This document shows positions 41,765 to 51,176 of a stretch of 64,000 nucleotides of DNA, in pieces. Each line of letters opens with the position of its first letter. Position 1 is the stretch's first letter. Source of the DNA: Brevibacillus brevis NBRC 100599 (GTDB lineage Bacteria; Bacillota; Bacilli; Brevibacillales; Brevibacillaceae); NCBI RefSeq assembly GCF_000010165.1, contig NC_012491.1, forward strand, positions 5,642,001 through 5,706,000. The letters run 5' to 3'. Made by a program: the position numbers and the translations under genes. Under the pieces are notes generated by a model. The model did not search any database, was not told the DNA's origin, and was given only the letters and a program-made list of their open reading frames with translations.

Positions 41765-42975
41765 CCATCATCACCCCCTTGATTCAATTTCTTCTGATCG
41801 CCAATCATGCCAGCAGGAATGTAGTTTTCCAGGATGACCCGCTCGTTCAGGCCCTCGAGAGGCGATTGGCCCAACCAATCCCGGACCTCGTTGCCTAACA
41901 TCAAGCCACGGACGTAGAGATTGCTACCCACCTCTGCAAGTTCCTTCGTGTCGTAGGCGTAAAGCGACCTCGGATTAAACTTGAAGTATAAATCTGAAGC
42001 GAAAAGCAATTTGCGCGTAAGTTCTTGCTCAATTCCTTTCGCTAATGGCAGGATTCGAGTCTGGATAAAGGCGTTGTACTCATCCTTTTTGAAGTCACCA
42101 ACACCAACAAAAAAAGGCGGTACGCCCAGCATCGCGGCTACCGTCCTTTTATCGATTTGGACTGATTCATGAATGGCAATATCTTGCAAGCTGAGTGGTC
42201 GGACCTGTTCAATCTTGATGATCGATTCCGGAATGATCCATGGCTTGCCACTCTTCCCATCACCGATGTAACGCTCAATAATTTTGTCGCGCTCTTCCTG
42301 ACTGGTGAACTGCGAAGTATCCGCATCAACACTGACGATGATGGAAGGTCGCCACTTATCCCCCATGAAAGCTTTCTTTGTTGCTGCTGCTTGTTTTAGA
42401 TTGCCAATAACATCCCGCAAGATTAGACGATAGCCACGGCCAATCCAAGGTCTTTCGGGGTCGGGGTTGATCTTGAAGTGCAGGACCTCATCGTGTTCAT
42501 ATATACGCCCCTGAATCGTTACCTGATAGCCCGTCACTAGTCCAAGGCTGTTCTGAGTCGATGACGGGAACCCAACTATACTTGATGGCAACGGAATCAA
42601 CTCATCAATTAACCCGTCACGCGTTGTTGGGAACACGATGCAATTCCCGTCTCCCTCCAGCAGCATCGTATGTACTATGAAATACATCCAATCCTTACGC
42701 GTCATGGGGCTGTAAGGGTCGATATCGATTTTACGCGCCAGGGCATTTCGTACACGGATATCCCCATCTTCGACATTCTGCATCAAATGAACAGTCATGC
42801 TGCTGATCAGGTCCGCAATGCGACCAATGGCCATTCGTACCTCGGGATTATCTGATAGCCGCACATAGCCGTCCGGTACAAGGATCGATGTATCCCCACC
42901 AGCCATGAAAATTCCCACTGGAGACTGAGATTCCGACCTTGATTGTGGACCAGTTCGGTTCCGTCTTTTGCCCAT
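41761..42975 (-). CDS. HK97-type portal protein
   Basis: 404 residues. VRMAIGRIADLISSMTVHLMQN, KIDIDPYSPMTRKDWMYFIVHTMLLEGDGNCIV, DEVLHFKINPDPERPWIGRGY and AAMLGVPPFFVGVGDFKKDEYNAFIQTRILPLAKGIEQELTRKLL are portal signatures. Forms the dodecameric DNA entry channel. Confidence 0.94.
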   Translation of the reverse strand: MGKRRNRTGPQSRSESQSPVGIFMAGGDTSILVPDGYVRLSDNPEVRMAIGRIADLISSMTVHLMQNVEDGDIRVRNALARKIDIDPYSPMTRKDWMYFIVHTMLLEGDGNCIVFPTTRDGLIDELIPLPSSIVGFPSSTQNSLGLVTGYQVTIQGRIYEHDEVLHFKINPDPERPWIGRGYRLILRDVIGNLKQAAATKKAFMGDKWRPSIIVSVDADTSQFTSQEERDKIIERYIGDGKSGKPWIIPESIIKIEQVRPLSLQDIAIHESVQIDKRTVAAMLGVPPFFVGVGDFKKDEYNAFIQTRILPLAKGIEQELTRKLLFASDLYFKFNPRSLYAYDTKELAEVGSNLYVRGLMLGNEVRDWLGQSPLEGLNERVILENYIPAGMIGDQKKLNQGGDDG

Positions 42976-42980
42976 GATAC

Positions 42981-44711
42981 CTACTCACCTCCTTTTAGCC
43001 ATTCGTTGGTGGACTTGCCTTTGTCCGTATCCTCAATGAACCGCACGCACGCAAAAACAGACGCATCAAAAAGGTCGATACGCTTCTTCTCATCGACTTT
43101 TTCATACTGGATCATGTCGTCTGTCTTCTCTACGCCCCTTACGTTTTGCACACAGTATTCGTACGCTTCACTATGCAGGTAATACAGTTTGCCAGACTTG
43201 GCTTTTTGTTCAATTCGGCGGAATCCTTGCGACTTGCGCCAAAAAAATTGCGGTTCATCTATCAGCCTAAAACCTGCATTTTTTGCGTCTCGAAAGAACT
43301 CAGCGGAAAACTTTCGGTCAAATCCGATTTGCTTGATTTTGAACCCGCTCCGTCGCATTTCCACGAACCAATTGACCACTTCTGCATGGTTTGTAACGGG
43401 CGTGTTCGTCATCGTCAACCATCCATCATCTTGCCAACCAAACAGTGGGATGCCGTCCTCGTCCGCCTTCGCCGCCGCCGCGACAATAGGGAACCACGCG
43501 TGCGTGATGACAACAGCGATATCTTGGTATTCTCCATACAACGCTGCTGCGGTAAGGTCATGCATCTTCGCCATGTCCGCTCCGCCATACCAAATGATCG
43601 GCAGACTGGTCAACTCTTTAAGAGTCCACTTGTGTTCGCGGTCACTAGCACGGAACTCGTGGATATCGAAGTAGGCAAGCATCGCGGAAGTGTAAATATT
43701 GAGCGATTTCGCCAGAAAATCCTTACGTTGCTGCGGATCGTTCTGTGCTTGCAGTGCGTCATTGAGGATATCTTCCGGCCGGATCGTCACACCGTAGTTC
43801 GGATTCGCTTTTTCATGCTGTACTGGTTCCGTGTAATCTACATTCCCGCGCTCATCCTGGTCAGCTTTGGCGATGAACACAAAATAAGCCTCATCAGGGG
43901 CTGTGCCATCAAGGATTTTTTTGCAATACTGGAGCCGCTGGTAGCAAAAGCTGCTCATATCATCGCCAGCAGTCGTAATCCCGATCATCAACTTGTTTGT
44001 AAATGCCTTCATAGCTTCTTTGATGATGTTGTATTGCTTTGGCTTTGTGTAGGCGTGCAACTCGTCCGCAATGGCAATGTTACAGTTCAGCGAATCCTGA
44101 CGATCCGGGTTTGCTGCCAAGGCTTCAATGTAGATTGAGCCGTCGCCCATTTCGCCAGTGATGCTGTGTTCCTGGTTATTGTTCAGGATGCGGAAGCTTT
44201 CTTCTTCCCCCATCCTCTTGATGTTGAATAGGATGAACTCGAATGCCTGTTTCGACTGCTTCAAAGCGTGGGCCGTGATGTAGATAGTCGCCCCTGATCT
44301 TCGACTAAGCAACGCAAGCGCCCAAGCAAGCGCGGCAACGAGCCGAGTCTTACCGTTTTTCCGAGGAATAAAAATAAACGCCTCTTTGTATCGGCGTTCC
44401 TCAGTGCCTGCTTTGAAAAATCCAAGCAGGTTGTAAATGATAAATTTTTGCCACGGTTCAAGGAGAAACGGCTTCCCACGTAATGGCGTACCGTCCAGTG
44501 CTTCGCCCTTATCATGAACAAAGGTTCGCTCGATAATGCCGATAACGAACTCCGCGTCTTTCGTGCGAAAATCATACTCCGGTTTTTTTAAGTCTCTAAG
44601 GAATCGTCGGCACGCTTGAACTAACTCTCTGCCAGCGATCTTCCTACCCTCGACGATGCTCTTGGCGTACTCCATCACAACGTCAAGGTTCTTTGCCTCA
44701 CTCAAGTCCAC
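42981..44711 (-). CDS. Terminase large subunit
   Basis: 576 residues. Walker A-like FIPRKNGKTRLVAALA near residue 113, Walker B NIAIADELHAY near 210, and the nuclease part with WYGGADMAKMHDLTAAALYGEY. HK97/YmfN-like TerL that packages DNA. It overlaps the small subunit gene by 14 bp. Confidence 0.95.
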   Translation of the reverse strand: MDLSEAKNLDVVMEYAKSIVEGRKIAGRELVQACRRFLRDLKKPEYDFRTKDAEFVIGIIERTFVHDKGEALDGTPLRGKPFLLEPWQKFIIYNLLGFFKAGTEERRYKEAFIFIPRKNGKTRLVAALAWALALLSRRSGATIYITAHALKQSKQAFEFILFNIKRMGEEESFRILNNNQEHSITGEMGDGSIYIEALAANPDRQDSLNCNIAIADELHAYTKPKQYNIIKEAMKAFTNKLMIGITTAGDDMSSFCYQRLQYCKKILDGTAPDEAYFVFIAKADQDERGNVDYTEPVQHEKANPNYGVTIRPEDILNDALQAQNDPQQRKDFLAKSLNIYTSAMLAYFDIHEFRASDREHKWTLKELTSLPIIWYGGADMAKMHDLTAAALYGEYQDIAVVITHAWFPIVAAAAKADEDGIPLFGWQDDGWLTMTNTPVTNHAEVVNWFVEMRRSGFKIKQIGFDRKFSAEFFRDAKNAGFRLIDEPQFFWRKSQGFRRIEQKAKSGKLYYLHSEAYEYCVQNVRGVEKTDDMIQYEKVDEKKRIDLFDASVFACVRFIEDTDKGKSTNEWLKGGE

Positions 44712-45045
44712 TTAGCGCTGCAGCCAGCGCGGACGTCTTTTTCTTCTCAATCTTGATTCCGTCGATGGTTTTCGGATTCAAGCACAAGCGATCCGTGTAC
44801 GCCAAAATATCTTTTCGGAGGGATTCGAGTGTAGCGACGATAGGCGCTTTTTTCGTACTACCATCTGCTGTTGAAACTTCGTATTGGTACCCCTCCGAAG
44901 CAAAGCGCTCATTCAAAATAGCGTATTGCTCCACCAGTTCTGCATAAATTTCGATGATCCGATCGTACTCTTTTTTGTACGTTCCCAAGCTTTTCATATC
45001 ACGAATGGTCGTGCGTTTCACCGCCGCTTTCGTCACTTTAGTCAC
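44698..45045 (-). CDS. Terminase small subunit, P27 family
   Basis: About 115 residues. The SD GGGAGGTGATGG places the start at GTG 45045 (MTKVTKAAVKRTTIRDMKSLG); a GTG-ATG pair 9 bp upstream is also possible. TYKKEYDRIIEIYAELVEQYAILNERFASEG and LESLRKDILAYTDRLCLNPKTIDGIK match P27. Binds the packaging site. Confidence 0.86.
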   Translation of the reverse strand: MTKVTKAAVKRTTIRDMKSLGTYKKEYDRIIEIYAELVEQYAILNERFASEGYQYEVSTADGSTKKAPIVATLESLRKDILAYTDRLCLNPKTIDGIKIEKKKTSALAAALSGLE

Positions 45046-45134
45046 CGCCATCACCTCCCGAAAAAAATTTTCCCAGAACTCGCGCTATTGGAAATGGCTG
45101 GCCGAGTCGGTCCACCGAAAAAAAATTTAAAATT

Positions 45135-45443
45135 TTAAAAAGTGGGGGGATTTTTTTTTTCAAACTTTGAACGAACTCTTTCCTGCCAAGCTTGTCCTAA
45201 TGCTGTTAGCTCGTGAGTCACCCTGTCATGCATAGCATTGTGCTGCTTGTCACTGAGAGAAATAAGGTTCCAGTCCACGAACGCTAGTTCAGGGTAAAAC
45301 TCCAACGGGTAAATATGATGCACAGTAGTAGCAGGTTCAGTCTTACCGTACCGCTTACTCTCCTGACACATGTATTTATCTCTTCGTAAGATAGCTTCCC
45401 GCTTCCGCTTCCAACGCCGTGACTTGTATACCGACTGGCTCAA
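45135..45443 (-). CDS. HNH endonuclease
   Basis: 102 residues. KSRRWKRKREAILRRDKYMCQESKRYG, TTVHHIYPLEFYPELAF, NLISLSDKQHNAMHDR: an HNH nuclease with His pair. In HK97-type phages with P27 terminases this nuclease is needed for packaging. Confidence 0.93.
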   Translation of the reverse strand: MSQSVYKSRRWKRKREAILRRDKYMCQESKRYGKTEPATTVHHIYPLEFYPELAFVDWNLISLSDKQHNAMHDRVTHELTALGQAWQERVRSKFEKKNPPTF

Positions 45444-45471
45444 TGCTCTTCCCCCTTTCTAATTTGTCAGA

Positions 45472-45509
45472 CCAAAACAAAACCGCCCAGGTATATTCCC
45501 CTGAGCGGC
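45472..45509 (-). terminator. Terminator separating the ArpU-like regulator from the packaging genes
   Basis: Arms CCTGAGCGGC (45500-45509) and ACCGCCCAGG (45482-45491) with two mismatches, followed on the minus strand by TTTTGTTTTGG. The late promoter should lie between here and 45443. Confidence 0.65.
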
Positions 45510-45601
45510 TTATTCATCGTGCGTACACTTAGTATAGAGCGGTTTCCGATTTATTTGCAAAAAACGTCAAAAGCGTCAGATGTGTCAGATATGTCAACCT
45601 G

Positions 45602-46246
45602 TCAGGAGCCTAACAATTCGTCACTGTATAGCTCCCTTGCCATTCGTTTCACAATGTCCCGCTTGATCTCGTTTAATCGTTGTCGGGATACACCTACGTG
45701 TCTGGCAATGCTGTTCATACGCATTCCGTCCATCATGCATTCCATGACTGTTCTGTATTTATCATCCTGGAGGTTTAATGCAAACTCGTTTATCTTCCGC
45801 ACTTTGTCTTCAAGGTTTTTCATTCGCTGGATTTGCTTTTCGTATCGTTCTTCCGAAATGGTCAGGCTAGAGAGGCGCAATCCTTTCCCGCTCGGCATAC
45901 CTGCTGCATCACCATAGGTAGCGACTAATTTCTCTTGTATCATCGGATTCGAAGATATCGCCCTGTCGATTTCCTTCCTCAGACGTTCTACCTCTTTGAC
46001 CATCCAATTAAATCCCTTGATTTCTTCCTCGACTTTCGTGACTACTTCAAGAGCTGGCTCAAGATTAATAAAGGCGAGCTGCCCGCTCCGATCCATTAAC
46101 CCTTGATTCTCTATGATGTAATTGTCCCACTCCGGGCAGGTTTCGATTTTACCAACGTGGAGGTTATGGACACTACAGATCGATTTCTTGCCCCATTGAG
46201 TAGCGGGACATTTTTCGCAAACACGTTCGATCAGTTTATCGTTCAC
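45602..46246 (-). CDS. ArpU/sigma-70 region 4-like late transcription regulator
   Basis: 214 residues. N-terminal Cys cluster (CEKCPATQWGKKSICSVHNL, ETCPEWDNY), a coiled-coil centre, and C-terminal LQDDKYRTVMECMMDGMRMNSIARHVGVSRQRLNEIKRDIVKRMARELYS, a sigma-70 region 4-type HTH. ArpU-like proteins at this position switch on late genes. Confidence 0.8.
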   Translation of the reverse strand: MNDKLIERVCEKCPATQWGKKSICSVHNLHVGKIETCPEWDNYIIENQGLMDRSGQLAFINLEPALEVVTKVEEEIKGFNWMVKEVERLRKEIDRAISSNPMIQEKLVATYGDAAGMPSGKGLRLSSLTISEERYEKQIQRMKNLEDKVRKINEFALNLQDDKYRTVMECMMDGMRMNSIARHVGVSRQRLNEIKRDIVKRMARELYSDELLGS

Positions 46247-46313
46247 CTACACCGCCTACCCTTTTCTTGTGAAATATTATGTTAAATTCCAATTCTTGTT
46301 CATCCGCTTCACG

Positions 46314-47036
46314 TTAGATCAATTTTCGAGAAGCGAGTATACGCAAACGAATCGACCTCGCCAGAACCCGACTTCCCGACATTAAATAACTGTCTCCGGC
46401 TTTCCAAGTGTGACTCTTTTTGTTCGTTCTACGAACTGCAATGTAATTACGAGGATGAGAAGCGTAAATTTTATAGCCTCTTGCCAGACAGGCCCTTATA
46501 AATTTCGCATCTTCCCCAAGCGAAATGTTAGCAAAACGTACGCGGTTACATACACGTTTTCTAAATAATATAGTTCCCCCTGCAAGCGCCCTCACGAACT
46601 TATTGTGCTGTTTAGGGTAACGTAAAATTAATAGCTTTCTTGATTGGAGATAAGTCATAAATGCTCTTTTCCCAACCATATCAGCTCCTGTACGATGAAG
46701 ATCATTCATTTGCTGCTTTAAATAATGTGGTGAGTAGTAATCGTCATCATCAAACTTTGCGATGAATGGGTATTTCGTTTTGCTGATCGCATAATTCAAG
46801 CATCTGCCCAAAGAGACCCTTTCTGGAACTTTGTAGACAGAAATGTTTTTATAGCCCCGTACTTTTTGGCGGTATTTTGCCAAGCTCATGCTATCTTTAT
46901 TTATCACAATTATCAGCTCTTTTTTCTGATACAACTGGGTCTTATAATTAGCGATGATGTTATTAAAAAAACGTGGTCGGTTAGTGCAAGTTATAACGGA
47001 AACTCCGCCCCGAATGCTGTTTATATTTTTTCTCAT
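46314..47036 (-). CDS. Glycosyltransferase family 2, prophage cargo
   Basis: 240 residues. GGVSVITCTNRPRFFNNIIANYKTQLYQKKELIIVINKD, then KYPFIAKFDDDDYYSPHYLKQQ, containing the DxD-type metal site, and LGEDAKFIRACLARGYKI. The fold is like GT2 enzymes such as spore-surface CgeD. Basic C-terminus. It stands between replication genes and the late regulator, an unusual place for a sugar enzyme; strong SD GGGGGAG 8 bp before the start. Confidence 0.85.
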   Translation of the reverse strand: MRKNINSIRGGVSVITCTNRPRFFNNIIANYKTQLYQKKELIIVINKDSMSLAKYRQKVRGYKNISVYKVPERVSLGRCLNYAISKTKYPFIAKFDDDDYYSPHYLKQQMNDLHRTGADMVGKRAFMTYLQSRKLLILRYPKQHNKFVRALAGGTILFRKRVCNRVRFANISLGEDAKFIRACLARGYKIYASHPRNYIAVRRTNKKSHTWKAGDSYLMSGSRVLARSIRLRILASRKLI

Positions 47037-47181
47037 CGCTCACTCCCCCTTTTTCGAAAGTTTGTATACTTTATTCAAACTCCTATAAGAGAGAAAGGTA
47101 CAAGTTTACATGGACAAAATCACAATTTCTCTTGTGTATCCAGGTGCATTCGATCCTCGCCACTGGATACACGTTATCAAT

Positions 47182-47346
47182 TTAATTAATCAATCCGGTT
47201 TTCTCTTCCGCCTCGATTGCCATTTCATCCACATGGCCTGACAAGCATCCCAAGGTACAAAAATGATCGACAGAAGGTTTCTTGTTTACCAATATCCACT
47301 CTGGCTTGTCCCCCACGATCTCTTCATCACAAAATGCACATTGCAT
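47182..47346 (-). CDS. Small zinc-ribbon-like protein
   Basis: 54 residues from ATG 47346 after SD AAGGAGGG: MQCAFCDEEIVGDKPEWI, then VDHFCTLGCLSGHVDEMAIE. CxxC...CxxxC layout predicts a single zinc site. Function unknown; early gene. Confidence 0.72.
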   Translation of the reverse strand: MQCAFCDEEIVGDKPEWILVNKKPSVDHFCTLGCLSGHVDEMAIEAEEKTGLIN

Positions 47347-47379
47347 CGCTTTTCCCTCCTTGTTTGTGGGTGAAGAAGA

Positions 47380-48036
47380 TTAATCCACTTGCAAAACGTG
47401 TGCATTGTAGTCTTTGTTTGCTTTCCCAAGTAAGTAGGCCAGTTGCTCCAGGTTGGCAACCTGTTTATCGAATGCGTTAGCTGTTTGAGTCCTTCCAACT
47501 CGTGAATGCATTGCCGCTTTATTCTTGCTTTGATCCGCCGTGCGATGGATTCCCGATATAGCATCTAACACGGTGTCAAAATCAAGGTTTCTTAAAAAGC
47601 AGATCAGCTCTTGTTCTTCTAAGGTGAAAATAGGATCACTCATATCGTTATCGCCAATGGTGGCATCGTAGTTACTTGCTTCTTCGATTCCTTCTGGAGT
47701 AATAACGCTACTATTGAACCAAGCAGTATAATCGGTGTCATTTGCCATAACAGCCACAGTGATTTGGGAGCTAGAAATAAATTTGCTAAATGAATGATCT
47801 CTCAAACCGAAAGCAAAATCTGTTTCCCCCAACTTTACAATCAGAGTATCTCCCTCAACTGCCACGTCACCCTCTAGGTATTCAACATCGACGTTTACCC
47901 CGGAGATACCAATAAACGGATCATTTCCGATACCCTTGTTAAATTCAAGGCTGCATGTTGCTCCATACTTCTTCATCACTTCGAAAAGGTGCATTGCTTC
48001 TCCAGCGTTTGAATTAATCATCTGAATGGTTGTCAT
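47380..48036 (-). CDS. Hypothetical early phage protein
   Basis: 218 residues from ATG 48036 (SD AAAGGAGCGG; MTTIQMINSNAGEAMHLFEVM). The first 130 residues look like a beta-rich module; the C-terminal part is helical with SNYDATIGDNDMSDPIFTLEEQELICFLRN. No family recognised. Confidence 0.65.
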   Translation of the reverse strand: MTTIQMINSNAGEAMHLFEVMKKYGATCSLEFNKGIGNDPFIGISGVNVDVEYLEGDVAVEGDTLIVKLGETDFAFGLRDHSFSKFISSSQITVAVMANDTDYTAWFNSSVITPEGIEEASNYDATIGDNDMSDPIFTLEEQELICFLRNLDFDTVLDAISGIHRTADQSKNKAAMHSRVGRTQTANAFDKQVANLEQLAYLLGKANKDYNAHVLQVD

Positions 48037-48058
48037 ATAAATCCGCTCCTTTAGTGGT

Positions 48059-48835
48059 TTAGTTAAAAATTCGTTCACTTTTTGCTTTAGCTAACATTCC
48101 GACGAGAATAGAGTGAAACTTGTCTAGCACTCCCATTCGCACCATGACATCGATCCCATTGACCATTTTTTTGAGTGTTGATTCGGCATATGACCGGCCG
48201 TTACTTTTGATTCGTTCGGCATTAATCTTGTCTCGCTCCCGCTGCACCCGCTCTAAGACGTTAATGCCATGTTGATCCTTCATCGTGTCATAGATACGGT
48301 TGTATATTTCGTTGTGCCCCATTCTAGTCCAGCGAGAGTATTCGTTAATTAAATCGACTACCTTGGCAGCGTCCGGCACAGCCGTCAGATTGTCTGTAAT
48401 TGTTTCAAAGCCGCTCTTTAGCGCCTTTAGTTCCTGATCGCGCCGGGCATCCTCCTTTTCTTTCTGGACCGCCTGATTCGCCAGATAAGCAACCATTTCC
48501 ATCGTTGTCAATTGCGGTTGTGTTTGTTGGGAAATTGTTTGCTCCAACAAATTAAAGGCTTTTATATAGTCCTCTTTAAATCGTCCGGCATCCTTTCCGG
48601 TATAACCCATAACCAAGAAGGTAAACCCGTCTCGAGTCATATCTACCTTCGGATAAACTCGCCCTCTTTCATTCGTATAGATTGACTCCTCAAAATTGAG
48701 GAGTCGGAATTCACTGCTGCAATCGAGGTTTCGTATATCTCGTAATACGTTGTCGTGTCCTTTCCCGAACTTTTCAGCAACTAACAGGCTATCTGTTACT
48801 GCTTTTCCATTCCCGATGAAAACGAGCTTGTCCAA
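48059..48835 (-). CDS. Rha family phage regulator
   Basis: About 258 residues from TTG 48835 (SD GGAGGGAAA; MDKLVFIGNGKAVTDSLLVAEKFGKGHDNVLRDIRNL). The Rha/ pRha domain extends to MTRDGFTFLVMGYTGKDAGRFKEDYIKAFNLLE, followed by a coiled-coil and a C-terminal DNA-binding-like half. Rha proteins interfere with phage growth in P22 and are common in temperate phages. Confidence 0.88.
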   Translation of the reverse strand: MDKLVFIGNGKAVTDSLLVAEKFGKGHDNVLRDIRNLDCSSEFRLLNFEESIYTNERGRVYPKVDMTRDGFTFLVMGYTGKDAGRFKEDYIKAFNLLEQTISQQTQPQLTTMEMVAYLANQAVQKEKEDARRDQELKALKSGFETITDNLTAVPDAAKVVDLINEYSRWTRMGHNEIYNRIYDTMKDQHGINVLERVQRERDKINAERIKSNGRSYAESTLKKMVNGIDVMVRMGVLDKFHSILVGMLAKAKSERIFN

Positions 48836-48976
48836 CGGATTTCCCTCCTCGGAATAATTTTTGGAATAATTTAAGTGGATATTGACAAAGGTCATTACAA
48901 CCAATTCGCCTAAAACCCGAGAATTTTACAACCAGGCATCCAATGAAATAGGTAACTCATTTCAAAACAATCTTTC

Positions 48977-50356
48977 TCATTGCCGCCATTGCGTATCCCG
49001 CTCCTCTGGTTCATCGTCAATTGTTTGTTGCTTACCAAAACGATGATCGAGACTCACGAACTTATTGAACTCCTTGAGGAATGCCAGCTCCACCGTTCCA
49101 ATAGGTCCGTTCCGTTGTTTCGCAATGATGACCTCCAAGATGTTCTTGTTTTCCGTTGCTTTATCGTAGTAATCATCACGATAGAGAAAGGCGACCAAAT
49201 CTGCTTCTTGCTCAATTTGACCTGACTCACGTAAGTCACTCATCATCGGCCGCTTATCCTGTCGCTGTTCTACACCGCGACTGAGCTGAGAGAGCGCGAT
49301 CACAGGGACTTCCAACTCACGAGCCATGCTTTTGAGTGTCCGGGCTATCTCAGACACTTCCTGCTCTCTGCTTCGCCCTGGCTTGTCCATCCTAATTTTC
49401 GTTAGGTAGTCAATGATGACCAAGCCAAGCCCTTCTTGCTGCTTCATACTCCGGCATTTTGACCGAAGCTCTCCAAGTGCGATCTCAGGCGTATCGTCTA
49501 TATAGATGTTGGTCTTGGAAACGATGCCCAAGGCGTGTGTCAAACGAATCCAGTCATCCCCTTCCAGCCAACCGCTTCGTAGCTTTGAGGCGTCAATATT
49601 GCCTTCCGCACACACCATTCGTGTCACAAGTTTCCCAGCACTCATTTCCAATGAGAAGATCATGATTGGTTCGCTTATACTCTTCGAGGCGTTCTGTGCG
49701 ATATTTAGCGCCAGAGCTGTTTTTCCGATGGATGGTCGAGCCGCCAGAATGATCAAATCTTGCTTATGAAATCCGCTTGTCATTTTGTCCAAATCAGGAT
49801 ATCCAGACGTCACCCCAATCGTCCTCCCGCGCTGCTGAAACGTTCTGTCAATTTCTTCGTATGCCTCGAGCGCAACTTCCCTGATTGGTCGTACAGACCG
49901 CTTTTTACCACGTTCCCGAATCTCAGCAGCCAGTTTCTCGGACTGAGCAAGCACTTCATCGACATTTTCATTGTTGAGACTGTCCTTGTACACTTGGTAG
50001 TTGATTTCAATAAGCTTTCTGCGCCGGGCCTTGTGTAAAACGATCCCTGCATAGTAGTCGATGTTCTCTGCCGTCGGTGTATAGCTAACCAATTCTGTAA
50101 TGTACGGGACGCCCCCCACGTTATCGAGCGCCTTCTTTTCTTGTAAATGACTTGTTATCGTTACCAGGTCAATCGGATCGCCTTTCTCATACAAGTCAGC
50201 CATGCCTTGATAGAGGATTTGATGTCGTGTCCGGTAGAAATCCATAGCTGTTAGCTCATCGATGACTTTTGTAATAACTGGGGGCTTACAGAAGATCGCC
50301 CCGAGTACCGCTTTCTCCGCTTCTTCGCTGTGGGGCATCTCCTGAATATCAATCAT
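48977..50356 (-). CDS. Replicative DNA helicase, DnaB-like
   Basis: 459 residues. PHSEEAEKAVLGAIF N-domain; Walker A IILAARPSIGKTALALNIA; Walker B GLGLVIIDYL; ALSQLSRGVEQRQDKRPMMSDLRESGQIEQEADLVAFLYRDDYY. It is the phage's own hexameric fork helicase, loaded by the AAA protein encoded upstream, with which it overlaps by 8 bp. Confidence 0.95.
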   Translation of the reverse strand: MIDIQEMPHSEEAEKAVLGAIFCKPPVITKVIDELTAMDFYRTRHQILYQGMADLYEKGDPIDLVTITSHLQEKKALDNVGGVPYITELVSYTPTAENIDYYAGIVLHKARRRKLIEINYQVYKDSLNNENVDEVLAQSEKLAAEIRERGKKRSVRPIREVALEAYEEIDRTFQQRGRTIGVTSGYPDLDKMTSGFHKQDLIILAARPSIGKTALALNIAQNASKSISEPIMIFSLEMSAGKLVTRMVCAEGNIDASKLRSGWLEGDDWIRLTHALGIVSKTNIYIDDTPEIALGELRSKCRSMKQQEGLGLVIIDYLTKIRMDKPGRSREQEVSEIARTLKSMARELEVPVIALSQLSRGVEQRQDKRPMMSDLRESGQIEQEADLVAFLYRDDYYDKATENKNILEVIIAKQRNGPIGTVELAFLKEFNKFVSLDHRFGKQQTIDDEPEERDTQWRQ

Positions 50357-51176
50357 GCTTCATCAATCTCCTGTTTAGTTGCTCCGTGTTTTCAATGTGC
50401 AAGTCAAAGCGGCGACTGTCTCCGGTCAACTCTTCCAAAACGCTGGACTCAATAATGCGCTCCATCAAGCGGGTACCCCATCCTTTTTGGCGTTCGTTAA
50501 ACCTTGACTCCAGCTCCTTGACCGTAAAGTTTGAACCGTACAATATGGGGCTTCTGTTCTGTCTACCGTTTAACACTGTGAACAATTCCCCCATTTCCCA
50601 ATCCGCCGGAATCTCTGCGCCCAGCTCGTCGATGATCAAAACATCTGCAGCTCTGTAGGCGTTTAGGTAATCCCATTTGCCGATCGGTTTGCGAGTATGA
50701 GCAATCAAGAGTTTGGCTGTCGTATACACGACACTGATACCATGATTTCGCAATTCTTTCGTCGCCGCCGACAGCAGATGGCTCTTTCCGAGTCCGTTTT
50801 CTCCAAATAGGTATATTCCTTTGGCTCCCCACTCCTCGATGCCGCGAGTAAAGTCCTGGATCACCTGAAAGCCACGGATGGTTCCAGTTTCCGTCTCATA
50901 TTCCGTTAAAGTAGCCCCTATAACCATTTGGTCATCATCGCTATATTCGTGTATTTCTCCGTTGCGCTTGGCTCTCTCAAAACGTTTGATGTCGGCCATT
51001 TCCCGCTCCGCTTCACACTTGCATACTGGAGTTACCTGAAACTTTCCGATTACCTCGGAAAATAGCTCTATTGGTTTTAAAACCTTTCCGCAATGGGGGC
51101 AGTTCCGCTCACTTGATCCCTGCTTTTCGATACAATTCTTCACGACTTGGTGTAAGGACTGCCGAATTGGTTCCAA
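50349..51176 (-). CDS. DnaC/DnaI-like helicase loader (AAA+)
   Basis: About 275 residues. SD AAGGAGG best fits TTG 51176; a TTG at 51197 or GTG at 51143 are alternatives. N-terminal zinc site CPHCGKVLKP...CKCEAE, then Walker A LFGENGLGKSHLLSAA and Walker B VLIIDELGAEIP. It overlaps the initiator gene 3' end, typical of an initiator-loader-helicase set. Confidence 0.9.
   Translation of the reverse strand: MEPIRQSLHQVVKNCIEKQGSSERNCPHCGKVLKPIELFSEVIGKFQVTPVCKCEAEREMADIKRFERAKRNGEIHEYSDDDQMVIGATLTEYETETGTIRGFQVIQDFTRGIEEWGAKGIYLFGENGLGKSHLLSAATKELRNHGISVVYTTAKLLIAHTRKPIGKWDYLNAYRAADVLIIDELGAEIPADWEMGELFTVLNGRQNRSPILYGSNFTVKELESRFNERQKGWGTRLMERIIESSVLEELTGDSRRFDLHIENTEQLNRRLMKHD

Noticed and set aside
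43146..44138. Long + strand ORF (330 codons)
   Set aside because: Antisense of the terminase large subunit.
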